Program-made: the position numbers and the translations under genes
Origin: Streptomyces seoulensis
GTDB taxonomy: Bacteria > Actinomycetota > Actinomycetes > Streptomycetales > Streptomycetaceae
Reading direction: 5' to 3'
Length of the DNA stretch: 64,000 bases
Assembly: GCF_022846655.1 (NCBI RefSeq)
Contig: NZ_AP025667.1
Location: forward strand, 4,935,001-4,999,000
Notes under the pieces: model-generated
Databases searched by the model: none
Told to the model about the DNA's origin: nothing
What the model saw: only the letters and a program-made list of their open reading frames with translations
Shown here: positions 8,623-17,770 of the stretch, piece by piece
Numbering within the stretch: position 1 is the stretch's first letter
Layout of the letters: every line of letters starts with the position of its first letter

Positions 8623-8638
8623 TCGAACGTGTGTTTGG
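8623..8638. promoter_or_regulatory. LexA (SOS) box of lexA
   Basis: TCGAACGTGTGTTTGG matches the actinobacterial SOS consensus TCGAACRTNYGTTYGA at 15 of 16 positions. It lies 60 bases before the lexA start, next to a TACTAC -10-like element, so LexA should repress its own gene. Confidence 0.85.
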
Positions 8639-8697
8639 CGCAACCTTTCGAAAGCTACTACCGTTGTGCAGCAGGGAGACCATCGAGAGGGGCCGAC

Positions 8698-9474
8698 GTG
8701 ACCACGACCGCAGACAGTGCCGCCATCACCGCCCAGGACCGCTCCCAGGGCCGGGTGGAGCCGGTGCACGCGATGAACGAAGCCGCGCCCGAGGGCCACA
8801 AGCGCTCCCTGCCGGGCCGACCTCCAGGCATCCGCGCGGACAGTTCGGGGCTCACCGACCGCCAGCGCCGGGTGATCGAGGTCATCCGGGACTCCGTGCA
8901 GCGTCGTGGCTACCCGCCGTCCATGCGGGAGATCGGCCAGGCCGTCGGCCTTTCCAGCACCTCCTCCGTCGCGCACCAGCTCATGGCGCTGGAGCGCAAG
9001 GGCTTCCTGCGCCGCGACCCGCACCGGCCCCGCGCGTACGAGGTGCGCGGCTCCGACCAGGCGGTCAGCGTCCAGCCGACGGACACCGCCGGCAAGCCCG
9101 CCGCGTCGTACGTCCCGCTGGTCGGCCGTATCGCGGCCGGTGGCCCGATCCTCGCGGAGGAGTCCGTCGAGGACGTCTTCCCCCTCCCCCGGCAGCTCGT
9201 CGGCGACGGTGAGCTGTTCGTCCTCAAGGTCGTCGGCGACTCCATGATCGAGGCGGCGATCTGCGACGGAGACTGGGTCACGGTCCGCCGCCAGCCGGTC
9301 GCGGAGAACGGCGACATCGTGGCCGCCATGCTCGACGGCGAGGCCACGGTCAAGCGCTTCAAGCGCGAGGACGGCCACGTCTGGCTCCTCCCGCACAACG
9401 CGGCCTACGAGCCGATCCCCGGCGACGACGCCACGATCCTCGGCAAGGTCGTCGCGGTACTGCGCCGCGTGTGA
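8698..9474 (+). CDS. lexA: SOS-response repressor and self-cleaving protease LexA
   Basis: A 258-residue LexA. The winged helix (about 51-117, [15 protein letters not shown] and [21 protein letters not shown]) binds SOS boxes. The peptidase S24 domain has the cleavage site A147-G148, nucleophile S182 (GDSM) and general base K219, spaced 37 residues apart as in E. coli. The frame is open upstream, but GTG at 8698 has GAGAGGGG at the right distance and leaves a normal N-terminus. RecA filaments, encoded at 40-41 kb, would trigger autocleavage. Divergent from nrdR. Confidence 0.95.
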   Translation: MTTTADSAAITAQDRSQGRVEPVHAMNEAAPEGHKRSLPGRPPGIRADSSGLTDRQRRVIEVIRDSVQRRGYPPSMREIGQAVGLSSTSSVAHQLMALERKGFLRRDPHRPRAYEVRGSDQAVSVQPTDTAGKPAASYVPLVGRIAAGGPILAEESVEDVFPLPRQLVGDGELFVLKVVGDSMIEAAICDGDWVTVRRQPVAENGDIVAAMLDGEATVKRFKREDGHVWLLPHNAAYEPIPGDDATILGKVVAVLRRV

Positions 9475-9515
9475 CGCCCGCACCGGACGAGCCGCACGGC
9501 TAGTCCCCCCGCACC

Positions 9516-9549
9516 GGGCCCCGGAACCCCTGCGCCGGTTCCGGGGCCC
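9516..9549. terminator. Bidirectional terminator lexA / DinG-like gene
   Basis: Perfect 13-bp stem GGGCCCCGGAACC (9516-9528) with GGTTCCGGGGCCC (9537-9549) around an 8-base loop, in the gap between convergent genes. Confidence 0.8.
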
Positions 9550-9607
9550 TGCCATTGCCGTCAGCGGCGAGGGCGGGCCGGTACACCGAGCCGCCCCCGC
9601 CCTCGGC

Positions 9608-11593
9608 TCACTTCCCGTCGGCCCCCTCGGCTTCCTTGGCCATCGCGTCGATCGCCGCGAGCGACTTGCGCACTTGATTACGGTCCGTCGTGGACCAGAA
9701 GTCGGGCAGTGACGCCTTCAGATACGACCCGTACCGGGCGGTCGCCAGGCGCTGGTCCAGTACGGCGACCACACCGCGGTCCCCGGTGGCCCGGACCAGC
9801 CGGCCGGCGCCCTGCGCCATGAGCAGCGCCGCGTGGGTGGCCGCGACCGCCATGAAGCCGTTGCCGCCCGCGTCCTCCACCGCCTTCTGGCGGGCGCTCA
9901 TCAGCGGATCGTCGGGACGCGGGAACGGGATCTTGTCCATGACCACGAGCTGACAACTGGGACCCGGCACATCCACGCCCTGCCAGAGCGACAGCGTGCC
10001 GAAGAGGCACGTGCGGGGGTCGGCCGCGAAGTTCTTGATCAGTTCGCCCAGCGTCTCCTCGCCCTGGAGCAGGATGGGGAACTCGGGGATGCGCACCCGC
10101 AGTTCCTCCGCGGCGAGCTGAGCGGCCCGCATGGAGGAGAACAGACCGAGCGTACGGCCGCCGGCGGCCTGGATCAGCTCGGTCAGCTCGTCCAGCATGT
10201 CGCCGCGGTCGCCGTCCCGCGCGGGGCGGGCGAGGTGCTTGGCGATGTAGAGGATGCCCTGCTTGGGGTAGTCGAAGGGCGAGCCGACGTCGATGCCCTT
10301 CCACTCCGGCAGGTCGTCGCCCTCGGTCCCCTCCGGGGCGAGCCCCAGGGAGGCGCCCACGCCGTTGAAGTCACCGCCGAGCTTCAGGGTCGCCGAGGCG
10401 AGGACGACACTGCGGTCGGTGAAGAGCTTCTCCCTCAGTAGCCCGGACACCGACATGGGAGCGACTCGCAGGGAGGCACCGAAGCGCTCGTGGCGCTCGT
10501 ACCAGACGACGTCCCACTCCGAGCCGTTCAGCACCCGCTCCGCCACGGAGTACACCGTCTCCACCGAGGCCAGCGCCTGCTTGCGGACGGCGTCCTCGTC
10601 CTGCACGGACTTGTCGCGGGTCGAGCCGAGCGCGGTGATCACCGTGCGGGCCGCGTCGCGGAGGGCGGCCAGGGCGTAGGCGAGGTCTTCCGGGATCTCC
10701 TCCAGGCGGCCCGGCAGGGCCAGCTCCATCAGCCGCTCGAAGCCCTCGGAGGCGGTCTGGAGCTGGTCGGCTGCCTTCTCGCTCACGAGCTTCGCAGCGC
10801 GGCGCACCGCCCGGTTGACCTGGCCGGGGGTGAGTTCTCCGGTGGCGACGCCGGTGACACGGGAGACGAGTTCGTGCGCCTCGTCCACGATCAGCACCTC
10901 GTGCTGGGGCAGCACCGGGGCGCCCTCGATCGCGTCGATCGCCAGCAGGGCGTGGTTGGTCACCACGACGTCCGCGAGCTTGGCGCGTTCACGGGCCATC
11001 TCCGCGAAGCACTCGGCCCCGTACGCGCACTTCGACGCGCCGAGGCACTCCCGCGACGACACCGACACCTGGGCCCACGCCCGGTCGGAGACGCCCGGCG
11101 TGAGGTCGTCCCGGTCGCCGTTCTCCGTCTCGTCGGACCAGTCGCGCAGCCTGAGCAGGTCCTGACCCAGCTTGCTGGTGGGCGCGGCCGCCTCGAACTG
11201 GTCGAAGAGCCCGTCCTCCTCGTCCTGCGGCATGCCCTCGTGCAGCCGGTGCAGGCACAGGTAGTTCGACCGGCCCTTGAGCATGGCGAACTCGGGCCGG
11301 CGCCGCAGCAGCGGATGCAGGGCGTCGACCGTGCGCGGCAGGTCACGCTCCACGAGCTGGCGCTGGAGCGCGAGCGTGGCGGTGGCGACGACGACCCGCT
11401 CCCCGTGCGCGAGCGCGGGCACGAGATAACCGAGCGACTTTCCGGTGCCGGTACCGGCCTGGACCAGCAGATGGGAGTTGTCGTCGATCGCCTCGGCGAC
11501 CGCTTCGGCCATGGTCACCTGGCCGGGGCGCTCCGTGCCGCCGACGGCGGAGACGGCGGCGTGGAGAAGTTCGGGGAGTGAGGGCTTCGTCAT
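9608..11593 (-). CDS. DinG/XPD-like ATP-dependent DNA helicase
   Basis: A 661-residue superfamily 2 helicase of the DinG/XPD type. The Walker A motif AGTGTGKS is near residue 46-53 and the DEAH box is in LIVDEAHEL near 230. Four cysteines (NYLCLH, then RECLGASKCAYGAEC) match the iron-sulphur cluster of this family. Expected to unwind R-loops, forked DNA or G-quadruplexes during replication and repair. No LexA box is visible directly upstream, so SOS control is not supported here. A TAGGGT box lies 9 bases before the ATG, and no ribosome site is evident. Convergent with lexA. Confidence 0.88.
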   Translation of the reverse strand: MTKPSLPELLHAAVSAVGGTERPGQVTMAEAVAEAIDDNSHLLVQAGTGTGKSLGYLVPALAHGERVVVATATLALQRQLVERDLPRTVDALHPLLRRRPEFAMLKGRSNYLCLHRLHEGMPQDEEDGLFDQFEAAAPTSKLGQDLLRLRDWSDETENGDRDDLTPGVSDRAWAQVSVSSRECLGASKCAYGAECFAEMARERAKLADVVVTNHALLAIDAIEGAPVLPQHEVLIVDEAHELVSRVTGVATGELTPGQVNRAVRRAAKLVSEKAADQLQTASEGFERLMELALPGRLEEIPEDLAYALAALRDAARTVITALGSTRDKSVQDEDAVRKQALASVETVYSVAERVLNGSEWDVVWYERHERFGASLRVAPMSVSGLLREKLFTDRSVVLASATLKLGGDFNGVGASLGLAPEGTEGDDLPEWKGIDVGSPFDYPKQGILYIAKHLARPARDGDRGDMLDELTELIQAAGGRTLGLFSSMRAAQLAAEELRVRIPEFPILLQGEETLGELIKNFAADPRTCLFGTLSLWQGVDVPGPSCQLVVMDKIPFPRPDDPLMSARQKAVEDAGGNGFMAVAATHAALLMAQGAGRLVRATGDRGVVAVLDQRLATARYGSYLKASLPDFWSTTDRNQVRKSLAAIDAMAKEAEGADGK

Positions 11594-11754
11594 AGCCCGA
11601 CCACCCTACGGCCCCCCACTGACAATCGTGCCCGGCCGCCGGGGCGTGCGGAGCGGGATGCGGTCACTTCCGAACTCCTGAACTTTTTTCCGCGAAGGCG
11701 GGAACTCGACGGAACAGCCGTACGTACAACAGGTGAGCGCCCGGTCACGTGGTG

Positions 11755-12519
11755 CTACGAGAATTCGCGCCGGACCCGGTCCCGGATCATGAGGGCGGCC
11801 CGCTTGCCGGGCAGGCCGACCTCCGCCGAGCACCGGAACCCGGCATTGAGGAAAGCTGTCACCGAGGGGGTGTTGCGCATGTCAGGTTCCGCGACGACGC
11901 GTGTACAGGCGCTGCGGCGTTCCATGATCAGCTCGGCCACGGCCGCGAGCAGGGCGGAGCCGAGCCCCCGCCCCCGGTGCGCTGCCTCCCCGACGAGCAG
12001 GTGGATACCCGTGTCGTGCGGGCGCGCCTGGTAGACGCGGGCCAGCGGGTCGAGGTCCGCCCGGTAGATCTCCCAGTAGCTCAGTGCGGTGCCGTCGAGC
12101 ATGCCCAGGCAGGGCACGCTGCGTCCGTCGCCGTCGAGTTGAGCCCGCAGATGGCGCTCGGTGCGGTCCTGGGGCCCGGCGAGTTCCCAGAACGCGGCGA
12201 CCGTGGGGTCGTTCATCCACCCCTGGAGAAGGGGGAGATCGCGGTCGATGTTCACCGGGACGAGCTCGAAGACGCCCACCGGTGTGGCGGTCGGGCCCCA
12301 GGTGTGGACGCCGTCCAGCAGGTCGGTCTCCCGCGGTGGGGCCTGGCCGGGCAACTCCGCCCGGAGCGCGGTGAATTCCGCGGGCAGTCGCAGGTTCAGC
12401 GTCTCTTCGCCGTCCCCGAGGAGTGCGCTCGCACCAGGGTCCGCGCCGGCTCGCGGGTCCGGGCCGTCGGGGGCGACCGGGACGGGAAGGGCTTCGGCGC
12501 CGGTGTCGGTGAGGGACAC
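11755..12519 (-). CDS. Siderophore-type GNAT acyltransferase (IucB/RhbD-like)
   Basis: A GNAT protein of about 254 residues of the Acetyltransf_8 type, which acylates hydroxylamines or amines in siderophore synthesis. The C-terminal half carries the acyl-CoA loop (EAAHRGRGLGSALL) and VAEPDMRNTPSVTAFLNAGF, both typical of IucB, RhbD and MbtK. The first 80 residues form a less conserved region. GTG at 12519 is preferred because GAGGAG lies about 7 bases upstream; an ATG five codons earlier sits before that site. It follows the IucA/IucC gene by 34 bases on the same strand and is the last gene of the locus. Confidence 0.82.
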   Translation of the reverse strand: MSLTDTGAEALPVPVAPDGPDPRAGADPGASALLGDGEETLNLRLPAEFTALRAELPGQAPPRETDLLDGVHTWGPTATPVGVFELVPVNIDRDLPLLQGWMNDPTVAAFWELAGPQDRTERHLRAQLDGDGRSVPCLGMLDGTALSYWEIYRADLDPLARVYQARPHDTGIHLLVGEAAHRGRGLGSALLAAVAELIMERRSACTRVVAEPDMRNTPSVTAFLNAGFRCSAEVGLPGKRAALMIRDRVRREFS

Positions 12520-12553
12520 GCGCGCTCCTCTCATGGGGCGGACGGGAACGGGT

Positions 12554-14497
12554 TCAGGAGTGGAGGGGGTTGGCGATGGTCACGTAGACGGACTGGGTGT
12601 CGACGGGTCCGACGAGTTCGTCCAGGCCGTGCAGCCGGGTCAGCAGGTTGGCCTTGCAGCGCAGTACGGGTGAGTCGAGCAGGTTTCCCGGCAGGGAGCT
12701 GCGCAGGGCGGCGGGTCCGGAGGCGGCGGTGGTGAGGAAGCGGCGGAACGCGGCGAGGAGGAGGTGTTCGTCGGCAAGGCGCTGGGAGCCGAAGGCGCCG
12801 ATGAGGCCGAACACGTTGTTGACGGCGAGGTAGTAGGCGAAGCGTTCGTCGGTGACCTCGTCGGAGACGAAGGTGTCGCTGCGCTCGCCGATGCCGGGCA
12901 GCCGGGCGTCGAGTTCGGCCCGGCGGGACTCGCGGAAGTAGTAGCCCTGGTTGTCGCGGTAGCGGCCGCCCGCAGGCCAGCCGTCCTGGTCGAGACGGAG
13001 CAGGGTGTTCTGCTGATGCGCTTCCAGGGCGATGCCCGCCTCACCGTCGAGCCACAGGACGGGCCGGACGACGTGTTCGAGGTAGCGCAGGAACCACTCG
13101 GCGGCGACGGCGCCCACCGGTCGGCCGGTGCGGGCGGCGAGCCGCGCGACGAGCTGGGCCAGGCGGGAGCGCAGGAACCTGGGGTCCGCCGTCGAGCCCG
13201 GCCCGAAGGCCGGGCGGGGTGAGACGAGTCCGGCGACGCAGCCGACGTCCTCGGCGGGCGCGAACGGGTTGTGCCTGATCATCACGTCGAGGCCGGGCAC
13301 GGGCAGTCCGTCCGTGCCGTCCACGGCGAGCCAGGCGGGGTCGCGGACGATGTCGAAGCCGGGGTGGGCCGCCTGCCACCGCTTCGCCAGTCCGGTGCGC
13401 AGCAGGCGGTGCACCTCGACGCCCCGGTGGAGTTCCTTGCGGAGGTTCTCCCGGCGGGAGTTGGTGATGCGCAGTCCGAGCGACAGCTTGAGCATCGCCG
13501 GGGAGCCCGAGCGGTGGACGGTTCGCACGGAGGAGGTGGGGTGCCACGGTGTGCCGAGGGGGCCGAGGTCGCGCAGGAGACCGGAGTCCAGCAGGGCGGC
13601 CACCGGTGCGCGGTGCCGGGCGTCGCGGGCCTGCCAGGGGTGCAGGGGAAGGGCTCCGTATCCCTCGGGCAAGGGAAGGGGGGTTCCGGCGAGTCGCCGC
13701 GTGAGTTGGTCGGCGGGGACCGGACGGCCGCGCTCGGTCCAGGCCGAGTCGGAGGCGAGCAGGGCGGGGGCGACGGCCATCCAGTGCAGCGGGAAGGAGC
13801 CGCGCGCTTCCGGCGCGTACTGCCGGGCTTCGGCCTCGGTGAGTCCTTCGCGGCCCTTAGGGGTGGGGTGCAGGGGGTGACCGAGGAGCAGGGCCTGTTC
13901 GGCGCTGAGGAAGAGGTCCGCTCCGTCCTCGGGGTGGGTGCGGCGGTCGCGCAGGAAGGAGGCGGTGTGGCGCTGTGAGTCGGCGACGCGGGCGACGAGG
14001 TCGGCGCCGTCCGCCGCGGCGGTGCCGTGCGGTTCGGCGGTGGCTGCCCGGCCGGGGCCGGTTCCGGGGGTCTCACGGGTGAGCAGGGCGGCGAGGGTGA
14101 CGGCGTCGACGGAGGGGGCGTGCTCGGGGGCGCTCGCGAGCCGGGGCGGGCCGAAGCGGTGCCAGCCGGTCGGGGACCAGTGCCGGACGGGGGTGATGAG
14201 AGCGGTGCCGCTGGCGGGCAGCGGGATGTGCAGGACGCCGCTGGCCGGGGAGGCGAGGCCGGTCTCCCGCACCCAGCAGCGCAGGAGGTTCTCCACGGCC
14301 GCCGCCTGGGCCGCGATGTGCGGGTCGGGCGCCTCCAGCGGGTCGGCGTCGGGCTCGCCCGGCCGTCCGGCGCCCGGTGTGCGCCGCTTCTGGTGCGGCA
14401 CCGCGTCGGCCAGCGGCACGGGGGCGCCGTGGGCGCCGGGGTCCGCCGGTTCGTCGGGGGTCTCGGAACGGCCGTCGGGTGCGGGGGTGGCGTTCAT
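12554..14497 (-). CDS. IucA/IucC family NRPS-independent siderophore synthetase
   Basis: A 647-residue NIS synthetase that adenylates a carboxylate (citrate, succinate or alpha-ketoglutarate type) and condenses it with an amine. Family motifs are present: GHPLHPTPKGREG, PLHPWQ, TSSVRTVHR, KLSLGLRITNSRREN, EAHQQN and RDNQGYYFRE, with a FhuF-like C-terminal end (CKANLLTRLHGLDEL). The N-terminal 55 residues are Pro/Ala/Asp rich. The frame is open far upstream, but the ATG at 14497 has GAGGA eight bases before it. It lies between an aminotransferase and an acyltransferase; the product is not predictable from one synthetase. Confidence 0.9.
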   Translation of the reverse strand: MNATPAPDGRSETPDEPADPGAHGAPVPLADAVPHQKRRTPGAGRPGEPDADPLEAPDPHIAAQAAAVENLLRCWVRETGLASPASGVLHIPLPASGTALITPVRHWSPTGWHRFGPPRLASAPEHAPSVDAVTLAALLTRETPGTGPGRAATAEPHGTAAADGADLVARVADSQRHTASFLRDRRTHPEDGADLFLSAEQALLLGHPLHPTPKGREGLTEAEARQYAPEARGSFPLHWMAVAPALLASDSAWTERGRPVPADQLTRRLAGTPLPLPEGYGALPLHPWQARDARHRAPVAALLDSGLLRDLGPLGTPWHPTSSVRTVHRSGSPAMLKLSLGLRITNSRRENLRKELHRGVEVHRLLRTGLAKRWQAAHPGFDIVRDPAWLAVDGTDGLPVPGLDVMIRHNPFAPAEDVGCVAGLVSPRPAFGPGSTADPRFLRSRLAQLVARLAARTGRPVGAVAAEWFLRYLEHVVRPVLWLDGEAGIALEAHQQNTLLRLDQDGWPAGGRYRDNQGYYFRESRRAELDARLPGIGERSDTFVSDEVTDERFAYYLAVNNVFGLIGAFGSQRLADEHLLLAAFRRFLTTAASGPAALRSSLPGNLLDSPVLRCKANLLTRLHGLDELVGPVDTQSVYVTIANPLHS

Positions 14498-14745
14498 GAC
14501 GGTTCCTCGGGGGTGATGCGGGTGCGGGGTCGGTCGCGGAGGGTTCCGCGTGGCGGAGGAGAGGTGGGGCGGTGACGGGAGCCGGGTGTGCGGGCGCGCA
14601 CCGGACGGGTGTCCGGGCGCGGTGGGGCCGCCCCGACGGAGGTGTGGCGAGGGTGCGGGGTGACGGCCGTCGGGGTGGGCTCGTCGGAGTCCGCCGACGC
14701 GCGCGGATGGTGTGCGTCGGCAGTGGGGCGGCCCGGCCGGGGTGG
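14498..14745. other. Gap inside the siderophore locus
   Basis: 248 bases between the aminotransferase stop and the synthetase start. Very GC-rich, with no convincing gene, iron box or terminator. Confidence 0.5.
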
Positions 14746-16185
14746 CTAGCCCGTGCGCTCGGCGGGGCAGTCCGGGTGGTGGTCGCGATTCGCGGCCGTC
14801 ACCGCGTCGGCGAGCCGGTCCAGTACGGCCGACGCCTGCTCGTCGCTGATGGTCAGCGGGGGGAGAAGCCGTACGACACTGTTGTGGCGGCCACCGAGTT
14901 CCACGATCAGGCCCCGGTCGAGGCACTCGCGCTGGACGGCCGCGGCGAGTTCGGGGTCGGCGGGGTGGGGCACCGTCGCGGAGTCCCAGTGGTCCGTACC
15001 GGAGCCGCGGGCCTCGGGCACGGCCCCGCCCGTCGGTGCGCCTTCCGGGTTCACCATCTCCACCCCGATCATCAGGCCGCGCCCCCGCACGTCTCCTACG
15101 CAGGCGAAGTCGTCCTGCAGTTGGCGGAGTTGGTTCAGCATGCGGGTGCCGAGGGTGGCGGCCCGTCCGGCGAGGCCGTTCTCGCGCACATAGGCGAGGG
15201 TCGCGGTGCCCGCGGCCATGGCGAGCTGGTTGCCCCGGAAGGTGCCCGCGTGGGCGCCGGGCGGCCAGACGTCGAGTTCCTCGCGGTAGACGACGACGGC
15301 CAGCGGGAGGCTGCCGCCGATGGCCTTGGACAACACCATCACGTCGGGGGTGATCCCGCAGTGGTCGACGGCCCAGAAGGCGCCGGTGCGGCCGACGCCG
15401 GTCTGGACCTCGTCGGCGATCAGCGGGATGGACCGCTCCGCGGTCAGCCGCCGCATCCGCCGCATCCACTCGTCCGGCGCCGGGATCACACCGCCCTCGC
15501 CCTGGACGGGTTCGAGGATCATCCCGGCCGGCTTGAGCACGCCCGACTTGGGGTCGTCGAGGACGGACTCGGTCCAGCGGGCGGCGAGTTCGGCGCCGCG
15601 CGGGCCGCCGACGCCGAAGGGGCAGCGGTAGTCCTGCGGGTAGGGCAGGCGGCCGACCTGGAGGTCGGGGGCGCCGCCGGAGGCGGCCAGGGCACCCGCG
15701 GTCATGCCGTGGTAGGCGCCGGTGAAGGCGAGGATGCCGCTGCGTCCCGTCGCGGCCCGGACCAGCTTGAGGGCGGCCTCGACGGCGTCGGTCCCGGCCG
15801 GGCCGCAGAACTGCACCCGGGCCCGGTCGGCGAACCCGGCCGGCAGGGTGCGGAACAGCTCGGTGATGAAGGCGTCCTTGACCGGGGTCGCCAGGTCCAG
15901 CACGGAGAGGGGCGCGCCGGAGTCGAGGACCGTGCGGATGGCTTCCAGCACGACGGGGTGGTTGTGGCCGAGGGCCAGCGCTCCGGCGCCGGAGAGGCAG
16001 TCCAGGTAACGACGGCCGTCCGCGCCCTCGATGGTGAGGCCACGCGCCCGCACGGGCACGATCGGCAGGGCTCGGGCGTAGGTACGCGCGGCGGACTCGT
16101 GCGCCGACTGGCGCCTGAGAATCCCCTCGTGCACGGCCGGAGTTCCCCGGTGGGTGCTGTCGGCCTCCGACTCGGTCACGGCCAC
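14746..16185 (-). CDS. Class III aminotransferase, diaminobutyrate transaminase-like
   Basis: A 479-residue PLP-dependent aminotransferase of the EctB/RhbA type, likely making L-2,4-diaminobutyrate from aspartate semialdehyde. PLP residues visible: GPAGTDAVEAALKLVR, the DEVQTGVGRTG box, and Lys287 in VLSKAIGG. The GTG start has GGGAGG about 10 bases upstream. It is the first gene of a three-gene locus with an NIS synthetase and an acyltransferase, which suggests it supplies the diamine precursor. A region of about 30 residues near 400 (EGAPTGGAVPEARGSG) looks like a lineage-specific loop. No diaminobutyrate decarboxylase or N-hydroxylase gene is adjacent. Confidence 0.85.
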   Translation of the reverse strand: MAVTESEADSTHRGTPAVHEGILRRQSAHESAARTYARALPIVPVRARGLTIEGADGRRYLDCLSGAGALALGHNHPVVLEAIRTVLDSGAPLSVLDLATPVKDAFITELFRTLPAGFADRARVQFCGPAGTDAVEAALKLVRAATGRSGILAFTGAYHGMTAGALAASGGAPDLQVGRLPYPQDYRCPFGVGGPRGAELAARWTESVLDDPKSGVLKPAGMILEPVQGEGGVIPAPDEWMRRMRRLTAERSIPLIADEVQTGVGRTGAFWAVDHCGITPDVMVLSKAIGGSLPLAVVVYREELDVWPPGAHAGTFRGNQLAMAAGTATLAYVRENGLAGRAATLGTRMLNQLRQLQDDFACVGDVRGRGLMIGVEMVNPEGAPTGGAVPEARGSGTDHWDSATVPHPADPELAAAVQRECLDRGLIVELGGRHNSVVRLLPPLTISDEQASAVLDRLADAVTAANRDHHPDCPAERTG

Positions 16186-16253
16186 GGCTCGCTGTCCTCC
16201 CGCTGTCCAGAGGCGAGTTGCTCGTCGGGGACGGGCGCAGGCAGCGGTCCCCC

Positions 16254-16271
16254 ACGGCTACCAACAGCCGT
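16254..16271. repeat. Inverted repeat upstream of the siderophore locus
   Basis: ACGGCT (16254-16259) and AGCCGT (16266-16271) with a 6-base spacer, 69 bases before the aminotransferase start. This 285-base divergent gap otherwise holds a TAGTGT -10-like box (16358-16363) for the protease gene, and no sequence resembling the TTAGGTTAGGCTAACCTAA iron box. Confidence 0.3.
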
Positions 16272-16470
16272 CCGGCCGCCTGGTTACGGGTTGCGTCAAG
16301 ATCCTTGCCGTGACGTAACTGTTGCGGTCCCGTCAGATGTCCCCTACGACGAGCGCATAGTGTGTGGTCCCGTTCCCGGCAGCCCTGGAACCTGCCCCGA
16401 CTCGGAGCGAGTTGGGCGCCGGTACCGGGCCGAAGCGCCAAGTTCCGTCACAACAGGGAGAGTCACCACC

Positions 16471-17688
16471 ATGCGATCCATACGGCCGTCGTCCACCGCT
16501 CGCCGAGGAAGGGGTGCGCCCCGCCGGGCCTCCCGCGTGCTGGCGGCCGTCACCCTCGCCTCGGCGCTGGCGCTGACCGCCACCGCCTGCGGCGGGGACG
16601 ACGACGCCGGCGGCGATCCGTCCGCGGCCGCGCGGGGCTCCGACGGGAAGGTCCGGGTCCCGCAGGACCTTCAGGACAAGCTCCGGCAGCACGGCATGGA
16701 CATGGACAAGTGGAAGGACGGCGCCTGGAAGAACTGGGACCGGGACGACTGGCTGCGCGAGGCCAACGACTTCATCAACCCGATCATCAACGGTCTGTGG
16801 GACAAGGACCGGATGCGGGGCGCCGACGACCCGGCCAAGCGGGTCGGCGACGACGACCTCTCCGGCGACCAGGGCGTGACGGACCCGACGCCGCAGCCGG
16901 TGCAGGCCAAGGCGGTCAGGCCGCCGTACCACACCAACGCGGCCACCTCGGGCAAGGTGTTCTTCGACTCCCCCAAGGGCACGATGGTCTGCTCGGCCAC
17001 GGTCGTCGAGGACCCGGCGCACCCGGGCAAGTCCAACCTGATCTGGACGGCCGGCCACTGCGTGCACGCGGGCAAGAAGGGCGGCTGGTACCGCAACATC
17101 GCCTTCGCGCCGTCGTACAACAACCAGAGCCTGTCCTCCTCGGAGATGGAGGGCGCCTCCCGCGAGAAGGTCGCGCCCTACGGTGTCTGGTGGGCGGACG
17201 CCGCCAAGACCTCGCAGCAGTGGATCGACGGGGGCGGCGAGACGGGCGGCAACGGTGCCCCGTACGACTTCGCGGTGATCCATGTGACGCCGGAGCAGGG
17301 CAACGGGGGCAAGTCGCTGGAGGAGACGGTCGGCGGAGCGCTGCCGGTGGACTTCGCCGCTCCCGCCGCGACCGAGGTGAGCACGATCACCGCGACGGGC
17401 TACCCGGCGGCGGAGCCGTACAACGGCCAGTTGCTGTACCAGTGCCAGGACAAGCCGGGCCGGCTGTCGGTCACCAAGGCGGACCCGACGATGTACCGCA
17501 TCGGCTGCACCATGACCGGCGGTTCCTCCGGCGGCGGCTGGGTGGAGCAGGGCGCGGACGGCGAGCCCACGCTGGTCTCCAACACCTCGATCGGCCCCGC
17601 CTCCTCGGGCTGGCTGGCCGGTCCCCGGCTCGGTGAGGTGGCCAAGGGCGTGTACGACTCGGTGAGCGCGAAGTTCGCGGGCCGGTAG
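16471..17688 (+). CDS. Secreted trypsin-like serine protease lipoprotein
   Basis: A 405-residue exported chymotrypsin-fold protease. The N-terminus has Arg-rich positive charge, a hydrophobic stretch, and a lipobox LTATAC, so it should be lipid-anchored outside the cell. The catalytic triad can be read as H196 (TAGHC), D266 (PYDFAVI) and S353 (GGSSGGGW). The region between residues 45 and 150 is Asp/Lys rich and probably a linker or prodomain. The ATG at 16471 has GGGAGAG upstream; the longer open frame before it has no signal sequence. Divergent from the siderophore locus. Substrate unknown. Confidence 0.85.
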   Translation: MRSIRPSSTARRGRGAPRRASRVLAAVTLASALALTATACGGDDDAGGDPSAAARGSDGKVRVPQDLQDKLRQHGMDMDKWKDGAWKNWDRDDWLREANDFINPIINGLWDKDRMRGADDPAKRVGDDDLSGDQGVTDPTPQPVQAKAVRPPYHTNAATSGKVFFDSPKGTMVCSATVVEDPAHPGKSNLIWTAGHCVHAGKKGGWYRNIAFAPSYNNQSLSSSEMEGASREKVAPYGVWWADAAKTSQQWIDGGGETGGNGAPYDFAVIHVTPEQGNGGKSLEETVGGALPVDFAAPAATEVSTITATGYPAAEPYNGQLLYQCQDKPGRLSVTKADPTMYRIGCTMTGGSSGGGWVEQGADGEPTLVSNTSIGPASSGWLAGPRLGEVAKGVYDSVSAKFAGR

Positions 17689-17708
17689 TCGCCCCGCACG
17701 CATGACGA

Positions 17709-17746
17709 AGGCCCGCCGCCCCCTCTCGCAAGGGGACGGCGGGCCT
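17709..17746. terminator. Bidirectional terminator protease / hflX
   Basis: A 10-bp stem (AGGCCCGCCG 17709-17718 with 17737-17746) extended by CCCC/GGGG (17719-17722, 17732-17735) with one bulged A. Followed by CTTC on the plus strand. Lies between convergent genes. Confidence 0.8.
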
Positions 17747-17770
17747 CTTCGTGCTCCGGTGGACCGCCGG

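Noticed and set aside
14498..16441. Upstream extension of the siderophore synthetase reading frame
   Set aside because: The extension runs antiparallel in frame through the aminotransferase gene, gives an Arg/Pro-rich product, and lacks a start signal; the ATG at 14497 has a ribosome site.
14572..16470. Upstream extension of the trypsin-like protease frame
   Set aside because: Overlaps the aminotransferase on the other strand and removes the signal peptide from the N-terminus.
16186..16470. Iron box for the siderophore locus
   Set aside because: No sequence close to TTAGGTTAGGCTAACCTAA; recorded as an absence rather than a feature.
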